In this document: one piece after another, positions 44,990 through 55,114 of the stretch
Layout of the letters: the number at the start of each line of letters is the position of its first letter
Position numbering within the stretch: position 1 is the stretch's first letter
From: Allium sativum
Taxonomy: Eukaryota > Streptophyta > Magnoliopsida > Asparagales > Amaryllidaceae
Length of the DNA stretch: 64,000 bases
NCBI GenBank assembly: GCA_030737875.1
Contig: CM060912.1
Coordinates: forward strand, 262,184,231-262,248,230
Direction of reading: 5' to 3'
Program-made: the position numbers and the translations under genes
The notes under the pieces: generated by a model
Told to the model about the DNA's origin: nothing
What the model saw: only the letters and a program-made list of their open reading frames with translations
Database searches by the model: none

Positions 44990-46195
44990 CTGTCCATCGG
45001 TGAAGTTTCCTTCTAGAACATGAACAAGCATGTCTTTCGTTATGATATAATCGCCTAAAATTGTATCATCGATTTTTGCAAGATCCCTATCTTGTACAAA
45101 TAAAAGTTACAGTTAATTTCTAAAATATCTCTACTAATATCTATAATAAACTGTGTACTTATAAGTTATTTGCTTTTGCAAGAGAGAAGAATTTTTTAAC
45201 CACAGTTTGTTGTTCTCGATTCACATATTTTCAGCCCATAATGGTTCCAAAATAGCTATTGGCTTTTCAACTACAATTGTTTCTTGCTCTTGGTTTTCTT
45301 TTGATTTTGCACTTTGTTGTTCTTCTAGTTGGTCTTGATTTTTTTTAGGCTGCTCTTTGCTCTTTTTTCCTGCTGCAACATTTGTTTTCTTTCCTTTTTT
45401 TTTCAAAATTTTTGGATAATCAAACGAAATTCTACTGTTTTTCTTTTTCCTTTTTCTTTCTTTTATTCCCTTTACATATGAAGGTGGTTCATCTTCTGTT
45501 GGCTCTTTCATTTTTTTCTTACTGAGTTTCTTTTGTATGTAACTCGTCAATAATTTGTGTGATGTTCAAGTCAAAGGTGGGTGGAGCGAAGTCAAATGGT
45601 AAGTTTTTGATGACTTTTGGTTCATCTGCAGGTGTATTTTTTTTCCATGCTTTCATTATTTTCCTTTTCTTTACATTCACCTTCCTTAGCATGAATACTA
45701 TCTTTGTTTTCATTCTCTGCATGCACGTTCTCATTTCTTTCTTCTTCTTCTTCTTCAATATCATGAGGAGGTGAATCAATTTCAGCTTCTTTTGAATCAT
45801 ATTTTGGAAGTCTAGTCTCTTTAATTTTTGTTTTCTTGCCTTTCAACTATTGTCTCAAATTGTAAATCTCTCTGCTTCTCTTCTCAAAATATTTCATTTT
45901 TCATTCCTTTTTTCAATTTTCTGTTTTGTTCTTTAATTTCTTGAATATGAATATTCAAAATTCTCATGCTAACTTCTTGCTCCAACAACCCCACTATTGT
46001 TTGTTGTTCTTCACGTTTTCTTATCCTTGTTGTTTGACATTCTTTTCCATTCTTTGATCTCAAAGAGTTTTCGTCTGCTGTTTCCAATAATTTTGATTCA
46101 TGCGGACGTATGTCTGCAATTTCTTGCACCTTCAAAAAAAATTATTTTCAATCAAATTTTTTGTTTAATAATAGAAAATAAGTTTTGATATCAAG

Positions 46196-46600
46196 ATGGT
46201 ATAAGTTTGTATTTTTTTTATATATAAATATAACTGAAAACAAAAATTAACTAAAACAGATACTAACATAAGCCTAAAATAGATACCTGGAAAATGTAAA
46301 AATAAGTGAAAACAAAAATTCAACAAAATAGATACCACTGTCTGCCTAAAATAGATACCTACAAACTAAAAATAGTAATAGAAAGAAAAAATTAATTAAA
46401 ACAGATACTAAAATAAGCCTAAAACAGATTCCTAGATGATGTAAAAATAGCTGAAAACAAAAATTCAACAAAACATGTACCACTGTTTGTGTAAAACAGA
46501 TACCTACAAACTGGATAGTAACAGAAAACAAAATTAACTAAAACAGATACTAACATAAGCCTAAAACAGATACCTAGAAACTAAAAAAATAAAAAATAAA
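46196..46600. repeat. Imperfect repeats in probable intron (AACAGATACC family)
   Basis: About four units of 90-110 bases built from AAAACAGATAC(C/T), AACATAAGCCTAAAACAG and GAAAACAAAAATTCAACAAAA. It lies between two coding pieces of the decayed gene. The core is the complement of the GTATC(A/T)GTTTT core in the neighbouring arrays. Confidence 0.65.
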
Positions 46601-47639
46601 ACAAATATCGGTCCTTCTATGATGCCATCATGAAATTCTTTGATAACAATTGACTTCAAGCCTCGTAGATCTCACCTAGCAAAACATGGGTATGTGTCGC
46701 TAATATTCCATATTAGCTTCATTAGCTTTATCTTCTCTTACATGTAATACTATGCCAAAAAAAAAAGATTAAAAACTATAACAAGTTCACAGATGTTTAT
46801 TTATTTTTTGAATAAAAACGAATAAATTACCAGTGGAAGCATTGCACATCCAAACATGTTTCTTGGATTATGAACAAACTTTTTAATGAATGTGTTAAAA
46901 TTCTTTTCAATTGTCAAAGGCCAAGAATCTGTCTTCATTTTTTCAAAATCACATATGAACTGCAGAGGGCCCTATCTCAATTTTTGTTAGTTGTTGGGAA
47001 GGAAAATGTAAGTAGGATATCTATAATGAGAAGAATAGGCAAGTTTTCATCAATTTGTTTCTTCTTTTTATTTGCTTCTTCCTTTGTTCTTTTTCTATCA
47101 CAATATTAGTCATATAGGATGATGACCATATATTCCGTGATGTAAAATTTTTACAATCCGATGGTATTGTTTTGTAGTCATTATTTTGGTAGGCTCTATG
47201 TTGTTTCCAAGCATCGGCATCCCAAAAAGTAAGCTAATATCATTGGCTGTTATTATCATTTTTTCTTTGCCAAAGATAAAAGTTCTTCTTCCACAATAGC
47301 ACTTGTAGACTGCATCCAAATTTTCTGTGTGTTTCTTATACTCCTTCAAATCTATTTTTCCTTCATAGAAAACGTTGAAGAAGTTGAAGAATGAGATCTT
47401 TTCAATAAATCAAGTTGTTTCTTGCTTAAAGCTTTCTTCTCCTTCACAAGTTGATTCACTTTATATACTACTGGTTGCATCCCACATCTAAATGCAATTT
47501 CCCTTTTGACTTTTGTTGTTGTTTTATCTTTTCCATCCCATAGTCGAGGATTAACAAAATCATAATCCTAATGTGTGTGTGCGTGAATATATAAGTGTAA
47601 TCAGTTTTTAAAGAGTGTGTCAATATGAATTGCAGTAAC

Positions 47640-48490
47640 ACAATATCTATTTTTAGCATTCTTAACTATCAGTTTTAAAAGCATATTTCAATATGGATTG
47701 TTCAACCGAGTGGGTACCTATGGCACGTAAAAGACACCTGAATGCAAAGCCTAATCGGGTACTTATGGTACGTAATAGACATCCCATGCAAAGCCTAATC
47801 ATGTACCGATGGTTTTCAAATCATTAATGAAAACTGAAACGTACCTATTTAGATTCATGTACATAGAAACCCGGTAAAAATATTGATTCCACGATGATTT
47901 TAGAATTGATACCAGAATGCTTTCAAAACTGGTACCATGAATCTCAGTATCAAAACTGATACCAGTTAACTTGCAAAACTGATACCATATTCATATAAAC
48001 AGAATCTCAGTATCAAAACCGATACCAGTTAGTTTGGAAAACTGATACCACATTCCTAACTATCGGTTTTTAAAGAATATTTCAGTCAGAATTCAACATA
48101 GTATCTGTTTTTAGGGTTTCTTACTATTGGTTTTAAAGCACATTTCTATACAAATCACAACATGATATCTGTTTTTAGCATTCCTAACTATCGGTTTTCA
48201 AAGAATATTTCAGTATGAATTCAACATAGTATTTGTTTTTAGCATGAACAAATATTGGTTTTCAAAGCTCATTTCTATATAAATCACAACATGGTATCTG
48301 TTTTTAGCATTCCTAACTATCAATTTTCAAAAAACATTTCAGTATGATTTAACATAGTATCTGCTTTTAGTATGAACAAATATCAGTTGTCAAAGCTCAT
48401 TTCTATACAAATCACAACATGGTATCTGTTTTAAGCTTTCCTGACTATCAGTTTTTAAAAAATATTTTAATATGAATTTCAACATGTTAA
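47640..48490. repeat. Imperfect ~61/122-base repeats in probable intron (TATCGGTTTT family)
   Basis: Many copies of CTAACTATCGGTTTTCAAAG and CATAGTATCTGTTTTTAGCA, alternating with ATTTCAGTATGAATTCAACA. Complementary AAAACTGATACCA copies at 47900-48060 create inverted repeats. It sits between the possible first exon and the 47567 exon. Confidence 0.65.
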
Positions 48491-48962
48491 TCATTTTTCA
48501 CTAAGCATCAAGTAAATGAAAATGATAGATAAAACGTTGTTACTGAATTTTCTTCTGCATTTTTAGCATATTCCCCCTTCTTTCCAGAATTCTTCTGATC
48601 TTTCATAGTACTTTTTCCATTGTTTCTTTTTTTGAACCTTCTTTCTCACTGTTGAATTATTTTTTCTTTCATCTCCTCTAGGGTTTCTTTGGGTTTAGGC
48701 TATAGTATGGCTAAATCTTATACCATTTCTCTAGGTCTTTCAGTTAGGGTTGTTTGCACATGCATTCCATATTGGTCTGTCCTTGTTGCTCGTCAATTTC
48801 TAGGGTTTCAACATGCGAATCGACTTTATTTTTTTCGATTTCAAGGGTTATGCGTCTGAAGTTGATCAAATGGTATTTGGGGTCGAATTTGTGTCGATTC
48901 ACTTTGTGCTTGTTCTGAAAGTCGATTTTCAAATGATACAATAGGGTCTTCAGCTGACATTT

Positions 48963-49126
48963 TATGATGTCTTCGTCTGAAGTTCACCGGAGTATGACGA
49001 CGAGGCCGTCTTGGAACCCCTCTAACATCTCCTTTTGATTGCCATTAATCCAATAGCCAAATAATCCAAGCAGAAAGTCAAAATTGTTGTGTGCCCCCTT
49101 GGAAGAAGGCCGAGCAACGCTCAACT
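48963..49126. other. Unassigned spacer
   Basis: Probable upstream flank of the decayed gene. Nothing recognised. Confidence 0.4.
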
Positions 49127-50001
49127 TGTTACACTATCTTTTAGCAAAGATCGTCTCAACACGAATTTCTATCATCTTGAATGACTCAGGACTTGGATGT
49201 AGATTGGCGAACACTTGGATGAAGTGACGAAGCATCATTAGCTCGGATCGTGGGACTGACTCGTGGGACCCACCTTGGATCGTGGATCGCCAACTCCTCC
49301 TGTCTCGTGAAGCACCGAAGCATCGCCTCCTGGATCGGATCGCCCCCTTTGGATCGTGAAGCACATGTAGATCACGACCCCGAGACCACAATCCAAGCTC
49401 ACCCTCTCAGCTGCCCACTCCAGCTCATCACCCTGGTCGCTCCCTCCGACCAAGACCCGTTCGTGGTGCGTACAATGACCGCGATCCGACCTTAAGACCT
49501 GCTCTTACGAAGCCTGTTCTGACCTATTCTCAAGGCTATTTTTGCTCCAACTTGCATAGATCTTATTACACATGTCATATGACGATTTGGAGATGATCTC
49601 TGGACGTTTTCCACATCTTTTCGAGATTTTTGGGATGCGTGCCACGTGTCCTGCGATCCGCCTGCTGTAAACGGCTATAAATACACCATTCGAAGGCATT
49701 TTTAAGGATCTTTTGGCTCTAACTCTTCATAGCTTCCACCATTTCTGAAGTGCAAGGACTTTGCACCTCCATACACTCAAATTCTTCTCTTGTAATCTCA
49801 ATTAACACACGGATTGTGTGCCTACATGTAACTGATTCTTGTAATCTGTCAGTATAACAATAAGATTTTAAAGTGGACGTAGGCTACATCTACAACCGAA
49901 CCACTATAAAAACTTTGTGTGTCTCCTCTTTATTTACTGTTTTCTGCATTCTATGATATGTGAACTACATTTGGGTGTTAGTGACAATTTTTGGTCTAAC
50001 A
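49127..50001 (+). repeat. Possible solo LTR, about 875 bp
   Basis: Begins TGTTACACT and ends GGTCTAACA, giving TGTTA/TAACA inverted ends. Its last 200 bases look like an LTR leader (CTCTTGTAATC, GTGGACGTAGGCTAC, GAACCACTATAAAAA, TGTGTCTCCTC), a layout common in plant Copia-type LTRs. No 5-bp duplication is visible, as the right flank runs straight into a truncated Gypsy LTR. Overlapping short frames on both strands at 49134-49500 have no protein resemblance. Confidence 0.45.
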
Positions 50002-50525
50002 TTAAGCATACCTACTACTCCTGTTGCTGTTATCTCTCATCCAGTTTTACTTACATGTCATGATACTATTATCTGTTTATATGCTGAAAGTCACTGGACT
50101 CGCCAGACTTATGTCTGACCTAGTTTGTTTCGCCTCTTTTCTTTCCGTTTCCCCCCACCCGCCAAGGTGCTCAGGGTGGAAACATTGGAGCTTGATTCAG
50201 ATTCTCTTTGCTTGAAGTGTTTTGAAGTATTGCTTGGCTTTGCCTCTATCTTTTCATGGCAGTCTATGTTGGGGATTATGAATATGAAAATTATGCATTC
50301 TGAAGGCTTTTGTACAAGACTGATATTTATGTACTTGAATTCCGATAATTTGGTATTGAAAGATGTTACCAAACTTATTTTTGTTTCTGCTGTAATAAAG
50401 TTATAAAATTTTCAAGTACTACTTTACATATCTGTCTTGTAAATTTCTGTTCTGTTTACTTATAACGTTCCACCAAAGTTAAGGCATTCCCTTTGTGAGT
50501 GACCTTAACGGAAGTGGGGTGTTAC
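50002..50525 (+). repeat. Truncated Gypsy LTR, 3' part, family of D/B
   Basis: The text from about 50027 matches, inverted, the LTR of D (CTGTTATCTCTCATCCA, GTCACTGGACTCGCCAGAC), then the shared end with hairpin TTAAGG/CCTTAA (50479-50508) and GGGTGTTAC. Upstream LTR sequence is missing, and no primer site follows. Confidence 0.8.
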
Positions 50526-50754
50526 GGGGGAAATCTAAGCCGCTAAAGACGCACAATCTTAAAGTCGTCGTGCTTACTAGTTTCTCCAGCTCCCCAACTC
50601 AGAAGAGAACCCCGCAAAATAAGAGATCATCGAGTAGCCATCACAAGGAGCTTGCTAACCCAGACCCTGCACAAGAAACAAAAAATTCACCGAGGGGGGA
50701 GCGGGAGGACAAAACCACCCAAGCACAAAAACAAAATAAATCAACCAACACCAA
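50526..50754 (+). other. Short unidentified segment between two LTR pieces
   Basis: About 230 bases with one open reading on the plus strand rich in Ser, Pro, Lys and Gln (SSSPTQKRTPQNKRS, DPAQETK). The composition recalls the tail of a retroelement nucleic-acid-binding protein (for example LINE ORF1), but no motif proves it. It may be the only remaining pre-insertion sequence here. Confidence 0.35.
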
Positions 50755-52287
50755 TGTAACACCCCACGTCCATTAATGTCACTCATTAAGAGAATGAATT
50801 AAGTTTCGTGAGGCGTTATAGATAAACTGAAATAAAAACATTACAAGACAGATATAAATAGCAGCAGAAAGTAAAGCTTTTAATAAGCAGAAAACATCAT
50901 GGTTCTAAACATAGTTACATCATGAGTCTAAAATACATAAAACCAAGTACATCAACTTAAAATTTATGTCTTGTACTTAAGTCATCAGAGTACAATAATC
51001 AAAGAAGCATAATCCCCAAAACACAACCATAGTAGAGAGATATGAAATCAAGCAGTACATCTAAGCAGCTCCAGGCAGGATGAAAGCAGAATCTTGATCA
51101 AACTTGAGTATTCCCACCCTGGGAACCTGAGGGTGAAACGGAAGATAAAGAAGAGGAAACAAAATAGCTCAGACATAAAGTCTGGCTAGTCCAGTTACTT
51201 TTAGCATATAAATAAGTAAAAGTATCATGACAGGCATATAAACTGGAGAGATAGATAACAGCACAATAAGGCAGGTATGACAAGGTAAACATGATAAACA
51301 TGATAGAATATATTGCGCTTCTCTAGTACTTTCTTTTTCTCTGCACCAATACTAGTATCATAAAAACACGACGATCCCCAACAAGTATGAGATGGTAGAC
51401 TTAGGCGTACTTCTAGTGAGAGGTTTAACCCCATACAATAACAGGCAGCCTAACTGAACATACCGGAGTTACCCCTAAGGATAATAATGGGCTCCTAAAC
51501 ATACTAAAGTCTAGATGTACCCTGATTACTACCTCAATCGATTGTCTCCCTACTCCGTAGATACCCTGTGCTGGCCCCACAGTAGGATGTATCACTTTCT
51601 AAAGTGGCAACCCTTCATTTTCAGGATATGCACAACCATACCAACTGATGTGACAACGTCTTAACCACCTCTTGTCCGGACCCATGCACGCACGTGACCT
51701 CGTCGGAACGCACCGCCCACACCACCCCTTTGTTTTGGATCTCTTACAATCAGCCCAGTAAGCATGCCCCGACTCCAAACTAGTTCAGAGTACTCGTTTG
51801 ATACCTATATATGAGTTATTGACTAAAACGGGTCCCACACACAAGATGATACAAGCTCCCCCTAGGCTTGTATCCCCGTTACTAGAGTTTCCACAGATTA
51901 CGCCATACCAGAGTAAAAAGATTACATGCCATACCAGAGTAAAAAGATTGCATAACCCCACAGGTTAAGTTTGTGGGCCTGTATATAAATATTACCCACA
52001 ACCCTAAGATATACTTAACACTCCCACCTTTCCAAGCAAGTTTACTTAATCCCAACTCAAGTTAACATGTTTAGGTAATCACTATGGATTCCAACGGGTT
52101 AAATAATACCGGTTAACAAGTTATCCCCATTCGCATTGACTTCTTTTCATGTTGCCAAGTTCCACTCGCTTATTAATTTCATATATATATATATATATAT
52201 ATAACTTAATCCATTTAAGTTTATTAATAATCCCCATCACATGTTATTCTTTAGATTGTAATTAACGAAAGTGACCTACAATCTTTC
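50755..52287 (-). repeat. LTR E, left part (Gypsy LTR, related to A')
   Basis: Starts TGTAACACCCCACGTCC and closely follows the LTR of A' in layout. It has the terminal hairpin TTAAT/ATTAA (50773-50802) and the GCGTGCA block (about 51680-51705). No primer site or polypurine tract is seen to the left. In minus orientation the left edge would be the outer end of a 3' LTR or of a solo LTR. Interrupted by the Copia element; resumes at 62424. An (AT)11 run is at 52181-52202. Confidence 0.82.
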
Positions 52288-52459
52288 TGTTGAATCAAGG
52301 AATTCAAGGTGTTTTGATTAATGACAAGGAGAAGATCGAGATCGACAAAAAGAAGAGTTTCAATGATATTGCAAGTTAAGAGGTTGATTATTTAGTGTTT
52401 TAGTTAAGTTATATTTGTTAAAATCTATCCTCAAATAATCATATACCTAAATGGTTTGA

Positions 52460-52460
<1 letters not shown>

Positions 52461-52512
<52 letters not shown>
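52461..52512. repeat. (TA)n(TG)n microsatellite in the Copia LTR
   Basis: TA run followed by about 18 TG units. The 3' LTR counterpart is 61410-61468. Length differs between the LTRs, as expected for a slippage-prone tract. Confidence 0.9.
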
Positions 52513-52517
<5 letters not shown>

Positions 52518-52518
52518 A

Positions 52519-52611
52519 TGCACATTCATTGTGCATACTACCTAAAACCGGTCGACCGGTTTCATTATGGGCGGTCGACCGTTTCTGGGCAGAATGCACA
52601 ATGAACGTGCA
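52519..52611 (+). promoter_or_regulatory. Inverted repeat enclosing GTCGAC palindromes, Copia U3
   Basis: TGCACATTCATTGTGCAT (52519-52536) matches the complement of 52594-52611 at 17 of 18 positions. Its loop carries the perfect 18-base palindrome AAACCGGTCGACCGGTTT (52545-52562) and a second GGTCGACCG. It lies about 200 bases upstream of TATA. The right LTR keeps it (palindrome at 61500-61517). Published Sirevirus descriptions include CGG-CCG palindromes in the LTR, consistent with this. Confidence 0.75.
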
Positions 52612-53466
52612 CACATGTATATAATGTATATATATTCAAATACCAGTCTACTGGTCATTTTTAACCTGTCGACTGGTCTACGAACTGAAAGCAACTTTTC
52701 GAATAGACACCCTTATTCATCAATGGTTGTTTTCTTTTCTCTTCACCAAAAATCATCTCTATTCGTTGCTTCTCTTCACCAATGATTACAACTTTTCATC
52801 CTCTATAAAAACAACATGAAATCACTATTTTTAAATTACCAATTCTTTCTATTCTTTCTATCTAATTGCTGATTTCATTCTTGCTCTCTAAAAGCACTCA
52901 AAAGCTCATAATTCTCATATATCGTTATTTAAATCCTTGAATCTATATATTATTACTTCGATTCAAACAACGATATCATATTCCAAATCTTCATAATCAC
53001 AAAATCATATTTGAGGATAAGATTATAGGAAGGTTGTACAAGAATTGACAAATTCGTGTTATTGAGAATACACATTGTCAAATTACAAGTTTTAGTCATC
53101 TTGTTTGAAGTCCTCGTGTTGTATGAGGCGAGTTGTGAAGTCCTCGTGTTGATAGAGGCGTGAAATCCCATTCGGCTGCTCGGGTGTTGTGAACCTGTTT
53201 CCTCCGGGTTAAGTGAGGATATTGTTTAGTGAAATTCCAGATAGGAGATCTGGGACTGGACGTAGGACGGTGCTCTGAACCAGTATAAAAATCCCTGGTG
53301 TGATTTTTCTATTACTGCATTTACTTATCTGTGATATTGCTTCTGTGAGATCTTTCTTTATGAAATATTTATTGCATAACTATTGTAAATATACAAGTGA
53401 GTATATCACATACATTCCGCATATCCATATTACTGATCCTGCCTAAGTCGTATATCGACTCTTTCA

Positions 53467-53502
53467 ATTGGTAAGGTTATCACATAACTGTAACACAGTT
53501 AT
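53467..53502 (+). other. Copia leader with altered primer-binding site
   Basis: ATTGGTAAGGTTATCAC follows the LTR end. It begins like the usual TTGGTATCAGAGC site, but extra bases seem to separate TTGGTA from ATCA. It is either a damaged initiator-Met site or a site for another tRNA. Confidence 0.45.
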
Positions 53503-54426
53503 TTGATATATTCTAGTAATATGGCAAATAACCCAAGTAGTAGCACTAACACCACTTACACGGAAGGTCAATCGACACAAAGACCTCCTTTCTTTAATGG
53601 TCTTAACTATAGTTATTGGGCAACACGTATGGCTTTTTACATGCAATCAACTAGCTATGATGCTTGGAATGCTACTCAGAAAGAAATAGTCAATCCAACG
53701 ACTGAGTATGTAGAATGGACGGCTGCTGAGAAAACCGCAGCTGCTGTAAATGCAAAAGCAATTAATATGTTGTTTTGTGCATTAGATCAAAATGAATATA
53801 ACCGTGTTAGTATTTGTACCACTGCTTATCAAATTTGGCAAATGCTAAAAACTACTCATGAAGGTACTAACAAGGTTAAACAAGCAAAAATAGATTTGTT
53901 GAAAAGTCAATTTCAAAATTTCAAAATGAAGCCGAATGAAACAATCAATGAGATGTATTCAAGGTTTCAAACCATTCATCATGCACTTATCGGATTAGGG
54001 CAAAAATATTCTGATTTTGATGTAGTTTCAACAGTCCTACATTCTTTGACTAATGAATGGGAAGGAAAAGTACTAGCAATAGAAGAAGCTAATGATCTTT
54101 CCACCATGAAGCCAGATGAATTGATAGGAAATCTTATGTCCTATGAAGCAAATTTGCAGGCTCGAAAAGAACAAAAAGAAGAAAAGAAAAATGTAGCTTT
54201 TCATGCTGAAAAAGATGAAGACATCTCAGATTCTGAAGATGAGGATCTAGCATTCATTGCAAAAGGATTCAAGAAATTCTTAAAGCAACGAAAAGCTAGT
54301 CGATACAATAGAAAGAAGTTCGGATCAAATAAATCATCATCATCAAATGTAGAATGCTTTAACTGTCACAAGGAGGGACACATGCAAAAGGATTGTCCAG
54401 AACAAAAGAAGAAGACAAAAAAATGA
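53503..54426 (+). CDS. gag: Copia Gag
   Basis: An open frame of 307 codons. The second ATG at 53521 (MANNPSSS) is the more likely start by comparison with the family. PPFFNGLNYSYWATRM is the N-terminal Copia Gag hallmark, followed by the Gag polyprotein core (ALDQNEYNRVS, LTNEWEGKVLAIEE), an acidic/basic tail and one zinc knuckle, CFNCHKEGHMQKDC. The frame ends at TGA right after a seven-A run, where a one-base slip joins it to the next open piece. Gag packages the RNA in cytoplasmic particles. Confidence 0.9.
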   Translation: MIYSSNMANNPSSSTNTTYTEGQSTQRPPFFNGLNYSYWATRMAFYMQSTSYDAWNATQKEIVNPTTEYVEWTAAEKTAAAVNAKAINMLFCALDQNEYNRVSICTTAYQIWQMLKTTHEGTNKVKQAKIDLLKSQFQNFKMKPNETINEMYSRFQTIHHALIGLGQKYSDFDVVSTVLHSLTNEWEGKVLAIEEANDLSTMKPDELIGNLMSYEANLQARKEQKEEKKNVAFHAEKDEDISDSEDEDLAFIAKGFKKFLKQRKASRYNRKKFGSNKSSSSNVECFNCHKEGHMQKDCPEQKKKTKK

Positions 54427-55114
54427 AAAAGTTCAAGCACAAGAAGGACAAGTCAAAGAAACAAACATTCTCAGTGACATGGGATGATTCAGACTCATCT
54501 TCATCTGATAGTGAAAGTGACTCAGACGATGAACAAGCAAATGTATGTTTTATGGCGAAAGAAGATGAGGTACAAATTCCTTCTTTTGAAGAAGTTCTTG
54601 ATATAAATGCTGAATTAATATATAAATTTAAAGATATGAAACGACAATGCAAGCAAGCTCAAGCTGATTTAAGTAGAGCAGAATTTGAACGAGATAAGTT
54701 AGTTTACAAACAAAGTTAGACGACATTACTCAAAATGTTTCTAACTTTAATAAAGGTCGAGAAAATTTGACAAAAATTATTGAAAGTTCACAATCTGCTA
54801 CAAATAAACAAGGGTTGGGATATAAGAAACAAGTTATCAAGAAACATCTTGGTAATAGAATAAAAAGGAAAAATAAGGTAGTACAAGAAACTGAAGCTAA
54901 GAAAAATCTTAGTTTATTATATTCCAAACCAAAACCGATTGTGAAATTTCAAAAGAAGAATGTCAAATCTATAAAAATATGGGTTCCTAAAACAAATAAC
55001 AACTTGATTAGGAACAAGTACATTCAAAAAATTTTAAATTCTGTGCATCATAATCCAAATTATTTATATAAAGGGGATACCGGACCCATATGGGTTTGGA
55101 CTCCTAAGACCTAA
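54427..55114 (+). pseudogene. Copia Gag-protease linker, shifted in two frames
   Basis: After the slip at the A run, another frame gives a Lys-rich start, then the acidic SDSSSSDSESDSDDEQANVC segment and coiled-coil-like text ending at 54719. Near 54715 the frame shifts again into the pol frame (LTKIIESSQSATNKQGLGY, 54767-55114), which ends in a TAA. Such a long extension with VCFMA and PKT.NLI motifs is usual in SIRE-type elements. Confidence 0.75.

Larger units (their letters stand above)
44990..48962 (-). pseudogene. Decayed multi-exon gene of transposon-associated mobile-domain/Ulp1 type
   Basis: Minus-strand coding pieces in order: a possible start MSAEDPIVSFENRLS at 48962; charged text around 48560-48700; an exon 47567-47110 (after an ACATTAG acceptor) with VKREIAFRCGMQPVVYKVNQ, then one frameshift, SFFNFFNVFYEGKID, and TANDISLLFGMPMLG; pieces at 46945-46835 (FGCAMLPL, then a GTAATT donor) and about 46690-46600 (LRGLKSIVIKEFHDG); a coiled-coil, Lys/Glu-rich part at 46135-45220; and at 45095-44990 the text LGDYIITKDMLVHVLEG ending in a splice donor. 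The LFG(M/I)P and C-terminal pattern recall plant proteins with a mobile domain plus Ulp1-like protease carried by Mutator-like or other transposons; that family call is inference. No protease catalytic residues are inside the window. The gene is broken by frameshifts and by insertion of C. Confidence 0.5.
52288..53466 (+). repeat. 5' LTR of the Copia element
   Basis: TGTTGAATC to ACTCTTTCA. It contains (TA)n(TG)n (52461-52512), an 18-base inverted repeat with 52519-52536 against 52594-52611, a perfect GTCGAC-centred palindrome (52545-52562) in its loop, and TATAAAA at about 52804-52810. Its last third holds GTCCTCGTGTTG repeats (about 53110 and 53140). Confidence 0.92.

Noticed and set aside
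49134..49500. Overlapping frames on both strands with GAT-rich repeats (TGGATCG)
   Set aside because: Frames overlap in opposite directions with no recognisable motif, inside a probable solo LTR.
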